Positions 50,225 through 59,437 of a DNA stretch of 64,000 bases are shown piece after piece. Under the pieces are notes generated by a model that saw nothing but the letters and a program-made list of their open reading frames with translations, was not told where the DNA came from and ran no database searches. Source of the DNA: Bordetella parapertussis (GTDB lineage Bacteria > Pseudomonadota > Gammaproteobacteria > Burkholderiales > SG8-41); the NCBI GenBank assembly GCA_945861275.1, contig CAMATZ010000010.1:1-64000 (forward strand). Reading direction: 5' to 3'. The position numbers were made by a program, and so were the translations under genes. The first letter of the stretch is position 1, and every line of letters starts with the position of its first letter.

Positions 50225-50826
50225 GTGCCCGCCTGTATTCATTTGTTGGCAGTGACACCGGACCTTGGCGTGTCATGAACAGCAGCGCGATACTCGGCGA
50301 ACCGTTGAGTGCCGTGGCAAGGGTTGACATAGTTTCCGGCGCGAACATGGGATCAGAGCCGCAAAGGCCACTATCCGGTTGGTCGCTTCGAGGGATCACC
50401 AGCAATGAACGGTATGTGGTTCGCGAAGAGAAGAACCAGCTCGTGTCCAAACAACAAGGTCTTGGACGCGCCGAGGCATCACGCGCGGCACTGATACCCC
50501 TGCGAAAAAATGCGGCGTGGTGGGCATTGACACAAGATGAGCGCAGAAAAATATTTGAAGAGCAATCCCATCACACCCAAATTGGAATGCAGTACTTGCC
50601 TGCCGTGGCGAGAAGGCTGCACCACTGCCGAGACCTCTCCGAAAAAGAACCTTTTGATTTCCTCACATGGTTCGAGTTCGCGCCCGCTCATGAGAATGAG
50701 TTTGATCGACTGCTGGCGGAATTGCGGGCAACCGGGGAGTGGAAATATGTTGAACGGGAAGTGGATATCCGGCTGGTTCGCGATGGTGATTTGTCTGTCG
50801 TATCGACAACGGAGCAGCTTGCCTGA
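50221..50826 (+). CDS. Chlorite dismutase family heme protein (short form)
   Basis: This 201-aa member of the Cld family has the stretches WSLRGITSNERYVVREEK, IPLRKNAAWW, FEEQSHHTQIGMQYLP, RRLHHCRDLSE (with the expected proximal heme His) and PFDFLTWFEFAP. The length fits the short, dimeric Cld lineage without a signal peptide, so it is cytoplasmic. Chlorite dismutases turn chlorite into chloride and O2. Placement between nrtC and nirB suggests it protects against chlorite made from chlorate by the nitrate reductase. I could not verify the distal arginine needed for that reaction, so another heme function is possible. Confidence 0.85.
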   Translation: MSARLYSFVGSDTGPWRVMNSSAILGEPLSAVARVDIVSGANMGSEPQRPLSGWSLRGITSNERYVVREEKNQLVSKQQGLGRAEASRAALIPLRKNAAWWALTQDERRKIFEEQSHHTQIGMQYLPAVARRLHHCRDLSEKEPFDFLTWFEFAPAHENEFDRLLAELRATGEWKYVEREVDIRLVRDGDLSVVSTTEQLA

Positions 50827-50925
50827 CTTGAACGCTTCACCATAGCAGGGTACTTCCGCCAAACCGGCGCGCACCACAAATGCCGCGCCGTGCCGCGCAT
50901 TTGCAGTGCGTAATCCCGCTGTATT

Positions 50926-50940
50926 GCACCCCTATGGTGC
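50926..50940. promoter_or_regulatory. NtrC binding site upstream of nirB
   Basis: GCACC-CCTAT-GGTGC is a perfect NtrC-type inverted repeat (GCACC-N5-GGTGC). It lies 55 bp upstream of the sigma-54 promoter at 50996. Confidence 0.8.
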
Positions 50941-50995
50941 GCCGCAACAACCCATTTCCAGAGATCTCTAGGGCGTAGCTCCTGTTTGTGGATAC

Positions 50996-51011
50996 TGGCA
51001 TCGTAATTGCT
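50996..51011 (+). promoter_or_regulatory. Sigma-54 promoter of nirBD
   Basis: TGGCAT-CGTAA-TTGCT matches the -24/-12 consensus with one difference. The expected start is about 51022, giving a leader of about 100 nt before nirB. The rest of 50827-51122 shows no gene. Confidence 0.8.
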
Positions 51012-51122
51012 ATAGCTATCACAGACGCTTGTGCATGGATTATAAAAGGTCAATAAAATGAACAGGTTACGCTTTTTTGGTGATGGTAACAGCAGCGCTG
51101 GAACAGCCGCGCGAGGTGCCGC

Positions 51123-53681
51123 ATGAGCCCCGCCATGAAAACCGAAAAAATCGTCGTCATCGGCAACGGCATGATCGGCCAGCGCTTCCTGGAGCAATTG
51201 GTGAGCCGCCTGGAAGGCGAAGGCCGCCGGGCTGAGGTGACCGTGTTTTGCGCGGAGCAGCGCCCGGCTTACGACCGCGTGCAACTGACCAGTTTTTTTT
51301 CCGGGAAATCCGCCGCCGATCTGAACCTGGTGCCTGAGGGATTTTTCGAGCAGCACGGTATCGCGCTGCGGCTCGGCGACAAGGCGGTCGCCATCGACCG
51401 CACGCGCAAAGTGGTGCGCTCGGCACGCGGTCACGAGTTGCCCTACGACAAGCTGGTGCTGGCCACCGGCTCCTACCCCTTCGTGCCGAAAGTCGCCGGC
51501 ACCGAATGGCAGGATTGCTTTGTCTACCGCGCAATCGAGGATCTGGAAGCAATACGCATCGCTGCCGCTACGGCTAAAGTCGGCACGGTGATCGGCGGCG
51601 GTCTGCTCGGACTGGAAGCCGCCAAGGCGCTGCACGATCTGGGCCTCAAAACGCATGTGGTGGAGTTCGCCTCGCGGCTGATGGCGGTGCAGCTCGACGA
51701 TTCGGGTGGAAGGCTGCTGCGCCACAAGATCGAAGCGCTGGGTGTTGCGGTGCATACCTCCAAGCAAACGAAAGAAATCGTCAAGGGCGATGAATGCCGG
51801 CACAAATTGCTGTTCGCCGACGGCAGCGCGCTGGAAACCGACCTCATCGTGTTCTCCGCCGGTATCCGCCCGCGTGATCAGCTTGCGAAAGCGGCCGGGC
51901 TTACCATCGGCGAGCGCGGCGGCATCGCGGTCAACGACCATTGCCAGACCAACGACGCAGACATCTATGCGCTGGGCGAGTGCGCGCTGTGGAGCGGGCG
52001 CCTGTATGGCCTGGTCGCGCCCGGCTATCAGATGGCGGAAGTCACGGCGCGCCATCTCACCGGTGAGAAGGATGCACGCTTTCCCGGCGCCGACATGAGC
52101 ACCAAGTTAAAGCTGCTGGGGGTGGATGTGGCATCCATCGGCGATGCGCATGGTGTTGCGCCGGATGCGTTGAACTATGTGTACACCGACGAGGCTTCGG
52201 GCATTTACAAGAAGCTGGTGGTGTCGGGTGACCGCAAGCGTTTGCTGGGCGCGGTGCTGGTGGGCGAGGCCGACGACTACGGCAGCCTGCTGCAATTGAC
52301 GTTGAACGCGATTGCCTTGCCTGAGCATCCCGAAGACCTCATTCTGCCCGCGCGCGAAGGCGGTGCGAGTAAAGGCATGGGTGTAGCTGCACTGCCGGAC
52401 TCGGCTTTGATTTGTTCCTGCAACAGTGTGTCTAAGGGCGCGCTGTGCTGTGCCGTCGCTGCGGGGGCGACCAGCCTTGGCGCGTTGAAGAAGAACACCA
52501 AAGCGGCCACCAGTTGCGGCGGCTGCGGGCCGCTGGTGAAGCAAATCCTCGACAGCGAACTCAAGAAGCAGGGCGTGGATGTTAAAAACTATTTGTGCGA
52601 GCACTTCCTGTATACACGCCAGGAGTTGTTTCACCTCACGCGCGTCGGCGGCCTGAAAACCTTCGACCAGATCATATCCAAGCACGGCCAGGGGCGCGGC
52701 TGCGATATCTGCAAGCCGGCGGTTGCATCGATACTGGCCGCGTGCTGGAACGAATATATCCTGAAGCCCAAACATGCGCCGTTGCAGGACACCAATGATC
52801 ACTACCTCGCCAATCTGCAGAAGGACGGCACCTATTCCATCGTGCCGCGCGTGCCGGGCGGCGAGATTAGCCCAGACAAGCTGATTGTGCTGGGCGCGGT
52901 GGCGAAAAAATTCGGCCTTTACACCAAGATTACCGGCGCCCAGCGCATCGATCTGTTCGGCGCGCGCGTGGAGCAACTGCCAGTGATTTGGCGGGAGCTG
53001 GTGGACGCGGGCTTCGAATCCGGTCACGCCTATGGCAAGGCGCTGCGCACGGTGAAGTCCTGCGTGGGCAGTACCTGGTGCCGTTACGGCGTGCAGGACT
53101 CGGTGTCGATGGCGATCAACATCGAGAACCGCTACCGCGGGCTGCGTTCGCCGCACAAGCTGAAGATGGCGGTGTCGGGCTGCACCCGCGAATGCGCGGA
53201 AGCGCAGGGCAAGGACGTCGGCATCATCGCCACCGAAAAGGGCTGGAACCTCTACGTGTGCGGTAACGGCGGTATCAAGCCGCGCCACGCCGATTTGCTG
53301 GTGAAAGACATCGACGATGCCACCCTCATCAAATACATCGACCGCTTTTTGATGTTCTACATCCGCACCGGCGACCGGCTGCAACGCACCGCGACCTGGC
53401 TCGACAACCTCGAGGGCGGCATCGATTATGTGCGCAAGGTGGTGTGCGAGGATTCGCTGGGCCTCGGCGCTGAACTCGAAGCCGACATGCAACAGTTTGT
53501 CGATACCTACGAGTGCGAATGGAAGAAGGCGATCAACGATCCGCAGACGCTCAAACGCTTCCACCACTTCGTCAATAGCGACCAGCCGGACAGCAACGTG
53601 GTGTTCGTCGCCGAACGCGGGCAGATACGGCCGGCGCGCGCGGAGGAACGGGATCAACGCGAGGCGGAGGCCGTGGTATGA
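51123..53681 (+). CDS. nirB: NADH-dependent assimilatory nitrite reductase, large subunit
   Basis: This 852-aa protein shows the NirB layout. The N-terminal FAD/NAD(P)H oxidoreductase (KIVVIGNGMIGQRFLE; VIGGGLLGLEAAK) is followed by a Bfd-like [2Fe-2S] domain (CSCNSVSKG; SCGGCGPLV), then the ferredoxin-like and siroheme domains. The siroheme/[4Fe-4S] ligands are Cys647-x5-Cys653 and Cys687-x3-Cys691 (SGCTREC). The enzyme reduces nitrite to ammonium with six electrons from NADH. Met5 is an alternative start. It overlaps nirD by 4 bp. Confidence 0.95.
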   Translation: MSPAMKTEKIVVIGNGMIGQRFLEQLVSRLEGEGRRAEVTVFCAEQRPAYDRVQLTSFFSGKSAADLNLVPEGFFEQHGIALRLGDKAVAIDRTRKVVRSARGHELPYDKLVLATGSYPFVPKVAGTEWQDCFVYRAIEDLEAIRIAAATAKVGTVIGGGLLGLEAAKALHDLGLKTHVVEFASRLMAVQLDDSGGRLLRHKIEALGVAVHTSKQTKEIVKGDECRHKLLFADGSALETDLIVFSAGIRPRDQLAKAAGLTIGERGGIAVNDHCQTNDADIYALGECALWSGRLYGLVAPGYQMAEVTARHLTGEKDARFPGADMSTKLKLLGVDVASIGDAHGVAPDALNYVYTDEASGIYKKLVVSGDRKRLLGAVLVGEADDYGSLLQLTLNAIALPEHPEDLILPAREGGASKGMGVAALPDSALICSCNSVSKGALCCAVAAGATSLGALKKNTKAATSCGGCGPLVKQILDSELKKQGVDVKNYLCEHFLYTRQELFHLTRVGGLKTFDQIISKHGQGRGCDICKPAVASILAACWNEYILKPKHAPLQDTNDHYLANLQKDGTYSIVPRVPGGEISPDKLIVLGAVAKKFGLYTKITGAQRIDLFGARVEQLPVIWRELVDAGFESGHAYGKALRTVKSCVGSTWCRYGVQDSVSMAINIENRYRGLRSPHKLKMAVSGCTRECAEAQGKDVGIIATEKGWNLYVCGNGGIKPRHADLLVKDIDDATLIKYIDRFLMFYIRTGDRLQRTATWLDNLEGGIDYVRKVVCEDSLGLGAELEADMQQFVDTYECEWKKAINDPQTLKRFHHFVNSDQPDSNVVFVAERGQIRPARAEERDQREAEAVV

Positions 53682-54040
53682 GTGCGCGTCCGAACATTGC
53701 AATTAGCGAGTGGGTCGCGGTGTGCAAACTCAGCGACATCGTACCCGACACCGGCGTGTGCGCGCTGGTGGGCGGGCGCCAGGTTGCGGTGTTCCGCCTG
53801 ACGGGTGATGGCGGCGATAGCGTTTACGCCATCGACAATCGCGACCCGTTCTCGCGCGCGAACGTGCTGTCGCGCGGCATTGTCGGTGATTTGAAGGGCG
53901 AGCTGGTGGTCGCTTCACCCGTGTACAAGCAACACTTCAATCTTGTCAGCGGTCAGTGTCTCGAAGATGCAGATGTGCGCGTTGCTGTGTTTCCTGCGAG
54001 CGTTGATGGCGACACGGTGTTGGTGAATATTAATATTTAG
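53678..54040 (+). CDS. nirD: Nitrite reductase small subunit
   Basis: This 120-aa Rieske-fold protein has the NirD pattern: WVAVCKLSDIVPDTGVCALV, YAIDNRDPFSRANVLSRGI, ASPVYKQHFNLVSGQCLED. The Rieske cluster Cys-His pairs are absent, as is normal for NirD. The ATG overlaps the nirB stop (ATGA), so it is translated with the large subunit. Confidence 0.93.
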   Translation: MSARPNIAISEWVAVCKLSDIVPDTGVCALVGGRQVAVFRLTGDGGDSVYAIDNRDPFSRANVLSRGIVGDLKGELVVASPVYKQHFNLVSGQCLEDADVRVAVFPASVDGDTVLVNINI

Positions 54041-54076
54041 TGAAAAAACAATTACTACATTGTATTCGAGAATGAA

Positions 54077-55288
54077 ATGAAAGCATCGTTCCTGAAAGCC
54101 GGCCACACGCCTACGCTGTTCGCGGCGTTTTTGTACTTTGATCTGAGCTTCATGGTGTGGGTGCTGCTGGGGCCGCTGGCGGTGCAGATCGCGCAAGACC
54201 TGAATCTGACCGCTGCGCAGAAAGGTCTGATGGTGGCCACACCGGTGCTCGCGGGCGCGTTGCTGCGTCTGGTGATGGGCATCCTGGCGGATCATTTGAA
54301 ACCAAAAATGACCGGACTGATTGGTCAGGTGATCGTGATCGTGGCGTTGCTGCTGGCATGGTATTTTGGCATCCACAGCTACACGCAGGTGCTGGTGCTG
54401 GGGCTGGCGCTGGGTATGGCGGGGGCTTCGTTTGCAGTGGCCCTGCCGCTCGCCTCGCGCTGGTATCCGCCCGAGCATCAAGGTACGGCGCTGGGCATTG
54501 CGGGAGCAGGTAATTCGGGTACCGTGTTCGCGGCGCTGCTGGCGCCGGGTCTCGCGGTCGCTTATGGTTGGGGCAATGTGTTCGGCCTCGCGGCGATTCC
54601 GCTGATGGTGGTGCTGGTGATTTATATGTGGCTCGCCAAGGACAGCCCCGAATGCCCGCCCGCCAAGCCGCTCACCGAGTACCTGAAAGTGCTGCGCGAC
54701 AAAGACGCGTGGTGGTTCATGTTTTTCTACAGCGTGACCTTTGGCGGATTCGTCGGGCTGGCATCGTCGTTGACAATATATTTTAATGACCAGTATGGGT
54801 TGTCGCCGGTGGTTGCCGGTTATCTCACGGCGGCCTGCGTGTTCGCGGGTTCGCTGGTGCGTCCAGTGGGTGGCATGGTGGCGGATCGCATCGGCGGCAT
54901 CAAATCACTGTCGCTGATGTATGTGCTGGCGGCGGGGTTTCTCGCGCTGGTAAGTTTCGGCATGCGCGAGGCATGGATGGCGCTGGTATTGTTCGTGTGC
55001 GCCATGCTCGCGCTGGGTATGGGTAACGGCGCGGTGTTTCAACTGGTGCCGCAGCGCTTTCGCAAGGAGATCGGCGTGATGACCGGGCTGGTGGGCATGG
55101 CGGGGGGCATCGGCGGGTTTTATCTGGCCTCGTCGCTGGGTTATTCCAAGCAATTGTCCGGCAGCTATCAGACCGGACTGTTGATATTTGCGGGGCTGGC
55201 AATAGTTGCACTGAGCGGATTGACCGCGGTGAAAAACCGCTGGCGCACGACCTGGGGCGCGGCGCATTTGACGGCGGCGAAGGTTTGA
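54077..55288 (+). CDS. NarK/NasA-type MFS nitrate/nitrite transporter
   Basis: This 403-aa major facilitator has about twelve helices. The nitrate signature occurs twice, as GIAGAGNSGTVFAAL (about 140-154) and GLVGMAGGIGGFYLAS (about 336-351). The early arginine in LLRLVMGILADHLKP is the usual substrate Arg region. With NrtABC it gives the cell two nitrate importers in one cluster; a MFS carrier usually has lower affinity or handles nitrite. It lies 36 bp after nirD and probably shares its transcript. Confidence 0.9.
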   Translation: MKASFLKAGHTPTLFAAFLYFDLSFMVWVLLGPLAVQIAQDLNLTAAQKGLMVATPVLAGALLRLVMGILADHLKPKMTGLIGQVIVIVALLLAWYFGIHSYTQVLVLGLALGMAGASFAVALPLASRWYPPEHQGTALGIAGAGNSGTVFAALLAPGLAVAYGWGNVFGLAAIPLMVVLVIYMWLAKDSPECPPAKPLTEYLKVLRDKDAWWFMFFYSVTFGGFVGLASSLTIYFNDQYGLSPVVAGYLTAACVFAGSLVRPVGGMVADRIGGIKSLSLMYVLAAGFLALVSFGMREAWMALVLFVCAMLALGMGNGAVFQLVPQRFRKEIGVMTGLVGMAGGIGGFYLASSLGYSKQLSGSYQTGLLIFAGLAIVALSGLTAVKNRWRTTWGAAHLTAAKV

Positions 55289-55299
55289 ATTCGTGAGGC

Positions 55300-55410
55300 G
55301 TAAGGGGTGAGGGGTGAGGCGTCGGCGGTCATCCGGCCTTATTGCGCTTACTTGACGCACGAGCGCATCATCACCTAACGCCACCACCCCTCACGCTTCA
55401 CGCCTCACGC
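55300..55410. repeat. Inverted GTGAGGNGT-type short repeats before the PP2C-kinase gene
   Basis: GTGAGGCGTAAGGGGTGAGGGGTGAG on the left (about 55292-55320) faces CACCCCTCACGCTTCACGCCTCACGCC on the right (about 55384-55411), with about 60 bp between. Unit style and inverted layout resemble the repeats at 35144 and 59270. Confidence 0.65.
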
Positions 55411-55419
55411 CATACAACC

Positions 55420-57108
55420 ATGCCCCTCGAATTCGCCGTAGGCCACGCCACCCGCACCGGCAAGCGCGAGCGCAACGAAGATTTTTGCGGTCTGGTCACA
55501 CCCGGCGCGGACGAGCTCGCCGCGCGCGGCGCGCTGCTGGCGGTGGCCGATGGCGTCTCCGGCGAAGGCGCGGGACGTGAAGCTGCCGAGTACACGGTGC
55601 GTGGCCTGCTCGCGGATTACTACGCCACGCCCGAAACCTGGGAAGTGCCGCAGGCGGTGGATCGCGTGTTATCAGCCATCAACCGCTGGATGATGGGGCA
55701 GGGTGCGGTGGACAAAAACCGCGCCGGCATGGCGACCACCTTGAGTCTGCTGGTGTTGCGCGGCAATCGTTACACCATTGGGCATGTGGGTGACACGCGC
55801 ATTTATCGCTTGCGCAACCACGAAATGACGCTGCTCACGCAGGATCATGTGTGGGATCGCCCCGATATGCGCCACGTGTTAAAGCGCGCGGTGGGCCTCG
55901 ATCAGCATTTGATGGTCGATTACGCCGATGGCGATCTGCTGGCTAAAGATCGCTTTCTCATTTGCACAGACGGCGTGTGGGAAGCGCTGGGTAACAAGCG
56001 CATCCACGAATTGATGCTGTTGCACGAAGACCCGCAGCGCGCGGCTGATGCCGTGGTCGATAGCGCACTGGAAGCGGGCAGCGCCGACAACGCAACCGCA
56101 TTGGTGGCGCGCATCGACGCGGTGGCGGCAGAGGGCTGGCGCGATATGTTGAGCGCGTATGTGCGCCTGCCGGTGCCGCCGCGCCTGAAACCCGGTGGCG
56201 TGATCGATGGCTTCGAGGTGTTGAGCCTGATTCATGAGTCGCGCGCGACCTTGCTCTACAAAGTGCGTTCCGCCTCAGGGCAGGTATGCGCGCTGAAAAC
56301 GCTGCAAACCGCGTTTGCCTATGACCGCCCGAGTTGCGAAGGCCTGCTCGGCGAGGAATGGCTCGCCAAGCGGCTGGTGTCGCGGCATTTTCCGCAGGTG
56401 GTGCCGATTGCAACGTCAGCGCGCCACCATCTGTATTACGTGATGACGTTCCACAGCGGCGCCACACTGCAGCAACATCTCGATAGCGGCAAGCATTTTG
56501 CCGCGGCGGATGTGGCGCGTATCGGTGCGCAGATTTTGCGAGCGCTGGGCGCGCTGCATCGCTTGTCGATCATTCATCGCGACATCAAGCCCGCCAATCT
56601 GTTGTGCGACGACAGTGATGAACTGCGTGTGCTCGACATGGGTGTGGCGCTGGCTGCGGGCGTGCCCTACCCCGAATTGCAGGGCAATCCCGGCACGCCC
56701 AGCTATATGGCGCCGGAGCTGTTTGAAAATGCAAAGGCCACCGCACAAAGTGATATTTACGCGGCAGGCGTGAGTTTGTACCATCTGCTCACGCGCAAAT
56801 ATCCGTACGGCGAAATCGAGCCGTTTCAGCATCCGCGTTTCGCCGACCCCACGCCGCCCACGCGCTACCGGCCCGATATTCCGCAGTGGCTGGAAAATGT
56901 GTTGCTGCGCGCGGTGGCGCGCGATCAGAAGCAACGCTTCGAGACGGCGGAAGAAATGTTGCTTGCACTGGAACGTGGTGAAACACAACCCGTATCCGCG
57001 CCGCCGCGCATGCCGCTCGCGCAGCGCCCGGCGGCGCTGTGGCAGGCGATCGCGCTGATTTCCGTCGTCATCAACCTGCTGCTGATTTACATCCTGCTGG
57101 TGCGTTAG
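55420..57108 (+). CDS. PP2C phosphatase / Ser-Thr kinase fusion, membrane-anchored
   Basis: This 562-aa protein begins with a PP2C domain (about 1-240: [44 protein letters not shown]). It is followed by a kinase domain (about 255-525: [23 protein letters not shown] in place of [27 protein letters not shown]) and ends with one membrane helix (about 538-560). Such fusions recur beside nasA/narK and nirB in proteobacteria, which suggests control of nitrate uptake or reduction, but no target is known. The ATG at 55420 is the first that fits the PP2C start. Confidence 0.9.
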   Translation: MPLEFAVGHATRTGKRERNEDFCGLVTPGADELAARGALLAVADGVSGEGAGREAAEYTVRGLLADYYATPETWEVPQAVDRVLSAINRWMMGQGAVDKNRAGMATTLSLLVLRGNRYTIGHVGDTRIYRLRNHEMTLLTQDHVWDRPDMRHVLKRAVGLDQHLMVDYADGDLLAKDRFLICTDGVWEALGNKRIHELMLLHEDPQRAADAVVDSALEAGSADNATALVARIDAVAAEGWRDMLSAYVRLPVPPRLKPGGVIDGFEVLSLIHESRATLLYKVRSASGQVCALKTLQTAFAYDRPSCEGLLGEEWLAKRLVSRHFPQVVPIATSARHHLYYVMTFHSGATLQQHLDSGKHFAAADVARIGAQILRALGALHRLSIIHRDIKPANLLCDDSDELRVLDMGVALAAGVPYPELQGNPGTPSYMAPELFENAKATAQSDIYAAGVSLYHLLTRKYPYGEIEPFQHPRFADPTPPTRYRPDIPQWLENVLLRAVARDQKQRFETAEEMLLALERGETQPVSAPPRMPLAQRPAALWQAIALISVVINLLLIYILLVR

Positions 57109-57554
57109 GCTTTCCCCGTACTGCCAAACCCGCCCGCGCCGCGATCCGAGGTGCCGAATTCGTCGACCACGTTGAATTCAACCTGCATCACCGGTATCAC
57201 CACCAGTTGCGCCAGCCGCTCCAGCGGATGAATGACAAACGGCGCGTTGCCGCGATTCCAGGTAGAGACAAACAACTGCCCCTGATAATCGGAATCGATC
57301 AGGCCCACCAGATTGCCGAGCACGATGCCGTGTTTGTGGCCGAGGCCGGAGCGCGGCAGTATCACTGCGGCGTAGCCCGGATCGGCGATATGTATGGCGA
57401 TGCCCGCGGGTATCAGTTCGCATTGGCCGGGATTCAGCGTCAACGGCGCCTGCACGCACGCGCGCAGGTCGAGGCCGGCGGAGCCGGGTGTGGCGTATTG
57501 CGGTAACTGATCGCGCAGGCGCGGGTCGAGGATTTTTACATCGATTTTTTTCAT
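57105..57554 (-). CDS. dut: dUTPase
   Basis: This 149-aa deoxyuridine triphosphatase has all five motifs: [30 protein letters not shown] (catalytic Asp), ERLAQLVV and the C-terminal [10 protein letters not shown] loop. It removes dUTP and supplies dUMP for thymidylate synthesis. The start at 57554 gives the usual MKKIDVKIL. Its stop codon overlaps the end of the convergent kinase gene by 4 bp. Confidence 0.95.
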   Translation of the reverse strand: MKKIDVKILDPRLRDQLPQYATPGSAGLDLRACVQAPLTLNPGQCELIPAGIAIHIADPGYAAVILPRSGLGHKHGIVLGNLVGLIDSDYQGQLFVSTWNRGNAPFVIHPLERLAQLVVIPVMQVEFNVVDEFGTSDRGAGGFGSTGKA

Positions 57555-57610
57555 GGAATGATTTCTGTAAAATGGTATCAAATATGGCTTGAACAACACG
57601 GAGTTGAACC

Positions 57611-57943
57611 ATGAACGTAATGACAGTTGACGGTTTCCACGCGAAAATCGAGTATGACCCTGAACTCGATCTTTTCCGCGGCGAGATTCTCGGCATTAAC
57701 GGTGGCGCTGATTTCTTTGGTAAGACCCCGAAGACGCTACGCGCGGAATTCAAGCGCTCACTCCAGGTTTTCCTTGAGGTCTGCAAGGAGAAGGGCATAA
57801 AACCGCGGCGCAACTACTCCGGCAAATTCAACTTGCGTATTTCACCGGAGTTGCACGAAAAGCTTGCCATTGCCGCGCAAGCGCAGGGAAAAAGCATCAA
57901 TACACTGGCGCAGGAGGCGCTACAGGAGCGGGTTATATCGTGA
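57611..57943 (+). CDS. Orphan HicB-family antitoxin-like protein
   Basis: This 110-aa protein has a partial RNase H-like HicB fold ([44 protein letters not shown]) and a C-terminal ribbon-helix-helix ([33 protein letters not shown]). This is the HicB-with-RHH type. No hicA toxin is found on either side. GGAG precedes the ATG. It may be a solitary regulator left from a toxin-antitoxin pair, or a member of the HicB-like proteins that never have a toxin. Confidence 0.85.
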   Translation: MNVMTVDGFHAKIEYDPELDLFRGEILGINGGADFFGKTPKTLRAEFKRSLQVFLEVCKEKGIKPRRNYSGKFNLRISPELHEKLAIAAQAQGKSINTLAQEALQERVIS

Positions 57944-58017
57944 GGCAATTTTTGGGTTAGGCTCAAACTTGATGCCGTTTTACGATTCGCAGCACACCTG
58001 TAGCTGGAAATCTGGGA

Positions 58018-59223
58018 TTAACGCCGCTTCTTCCCGGCCTTATACAAGTTCGCGATGCGCGCCACGATTTCTTTCGCCACAACGTCCTTCGGCGCCCGCG
58101 CCAGTTTGTGCGTGCCGCTGTCGTCCAGCAGCATCACCTCGTTATCATCGGCCCCGATGGCGTTTTGCGCGAGGTTGGCGACTATCAGGTTCACCTTTTT
58201 GCGCCGGCGTTTCTCGTCGGCGTAGGTTTCGAGGTTCTGGCTTTCGGCGGCGAAGCCCACGGTGAACGGCGGTTTCGGTTGCGCCGCGATCCAGCCGAGG
58301 ATGTCCGCGTTGGGCACGAGTTTCAGCGTGAGCTGGGACTTGTCGGTTTTTTTGATCTTGTGCTCGCGCGGTTTGTCCACACGGTAGTCCGCCACGGCTG
58401 CGACACCGATAAAAATATCCGCGTCTTTGGCGTTGCGTTTCACCGCATCGAACATTTCCGCCGCGCTTTGCACGTGTGTTACGGATGCGCCTGCGGGCAA
58501 GGGCTGGCTGGATGGACCCGAAACCAAGGTGACTTTTGCGCCCGCCCCCATGGCTGCGCGCGCGATGGCGTAACCCATTTTGCCGGAACTGCGATTGGTG
58601 ATGCCGCGCACCGCGTCTATGGGTTCGAAGGTTGGACCGGCGGTCATCAGCACGCGCACGCCCGCAAGCGTTTTAGGCGAGAGGAAGGCGGCGACCGCAT
58701 CGGCGATTTCTTGCGCCTCCAGCATGCGGCCGGCGCCGGTTTCGCCGCACGCCTGGTCGCCGCTGGCGGGGCCGAGCACTGTGACGCCGTCTTTTTCAAG
58801 CTGCGCCATGTTGCGTCGCGTCGCGGGATGCTCCCACATCTGACGGTTCATCGCAGGCGCCACCAGTAGTGCGCAGTCGCGTGCGAGACACAGGGTTGAT
58901 AACAAATCATCCGCATGGCCATGCACGAGTTTCGCCATGAAATCGGCGGTAGCCGGCGCAATCACAAGCGCCGCTTTATCGCGTGACAATTCGATATGCG
59001 CCATGGCATTGTCAATGCGCACATCCCACATATCCGTGTAGACCGGATTGCCCGAAAGCGCCTGCATCGTTGCAGGCGTGATGAAGCCGCAGGCGGCCTG
59101 CGTCATGACGACATGCACGTCGATGCCATGCTCGCCCAGGCGGCGCACGAGTTCAGCGGCCTTGTAGGCTGCAACCCCGCCGGTGACACCTAAAACGACT
59201 TTTTTACTTGAAATATCAGCCAT
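58018..59223 (-). CDS. coaBC: Bifunctional phosphopantothenoylcysteine decarboxylase/synthase
   Basis: This 401-aa CoaBC (Dfp) makes phosphopantetheine precursors for coenzyme A. The CoaC half (about 1-190) has the FMN region VTGGVAAYKA, active-site His in NAMAHIEL, APAMN and ACGETGAGRM with the catalytic Cys. The CoaB half has RSSGKMGYAIA, the KIKKTD region and FAAE. The ATG at 59223 gives the standard MADISSKKVVLGVTGG start. Adjacency to dut is common in proteobacteria. Confidence 0.95.
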   Translation of the reverse strand: MADISSKKVVLGVTGGVAAYKAAELVRRLGEHGIDVHVVMTQAACGFITPATMQALSGNPVYTDMWDVRIDNAMAHIELSRDKAALVIAPATADFMAKLVHGHADDLLSTLCLARDCALLVAPAMNRQMWEHPATRRNMAQLEKDGVTVLGPASGDQACGETGAGRMLEAQEIADAVAAFLSPKTLAGVRVLMTAGPTFEPIDAVRGITNRSSGKMGYAIARAAMGAGAKVTLVSGPSSQPLPAGASVTHVQSAAEMFDAVKRNAKDADIFIGVAAVADYRVDKPREHKIKKTDKSQLTLKLVPNADILGWIAAQPKPPFTVGFAAESQNLETYADEKRRRKKVNLIVANLAQNAIGADDNEVMLLDDSGTHKLARAPKDVVAKEIVARIANLYKAGKKRR

Positions 59224-59269
59224 ATAGCGCTCTTCGCGCGAATCAGAGGTGAGTGTAACGTACTGCGGT

Positions 59270-59390
59270 GAAATGTGAAGAGTGCAGGGTGAAGAGTGAA
59301 GGGTGAAGGGTGAAGGGTGCAATGTATGCGCTCACCCGTAAACGTAACTATCCGGAGTCGTTGTCTAACCCTCACCCCTCACAAGATTTT
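59270..59390. repeat. GTGAAGG-type heptamer repeats upstream of coaBC
   Basis: About 59272-59320 reads as successive 7-bp units of GTGAAGG/GTGCAGG/GTGAAGA type, six or more in a row. CACCCCTCAC-like complements follow near 59370-59381. This is the third site in the window with this style of repeat. The region 59224-59437 shows no gene. Confidence 0.7.
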
Positions 59391-59437
59391 CCGCCGCCAA
59401 CCCCAAAATCGTTGTGGCCTGATATTCTGTGAAACCC

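Noticed and set aside
53678-54040. NirD lacking Rieske cysteines as a degenerate protein
   Set aside because: Absence of the cluster ligands is normal for NirD.
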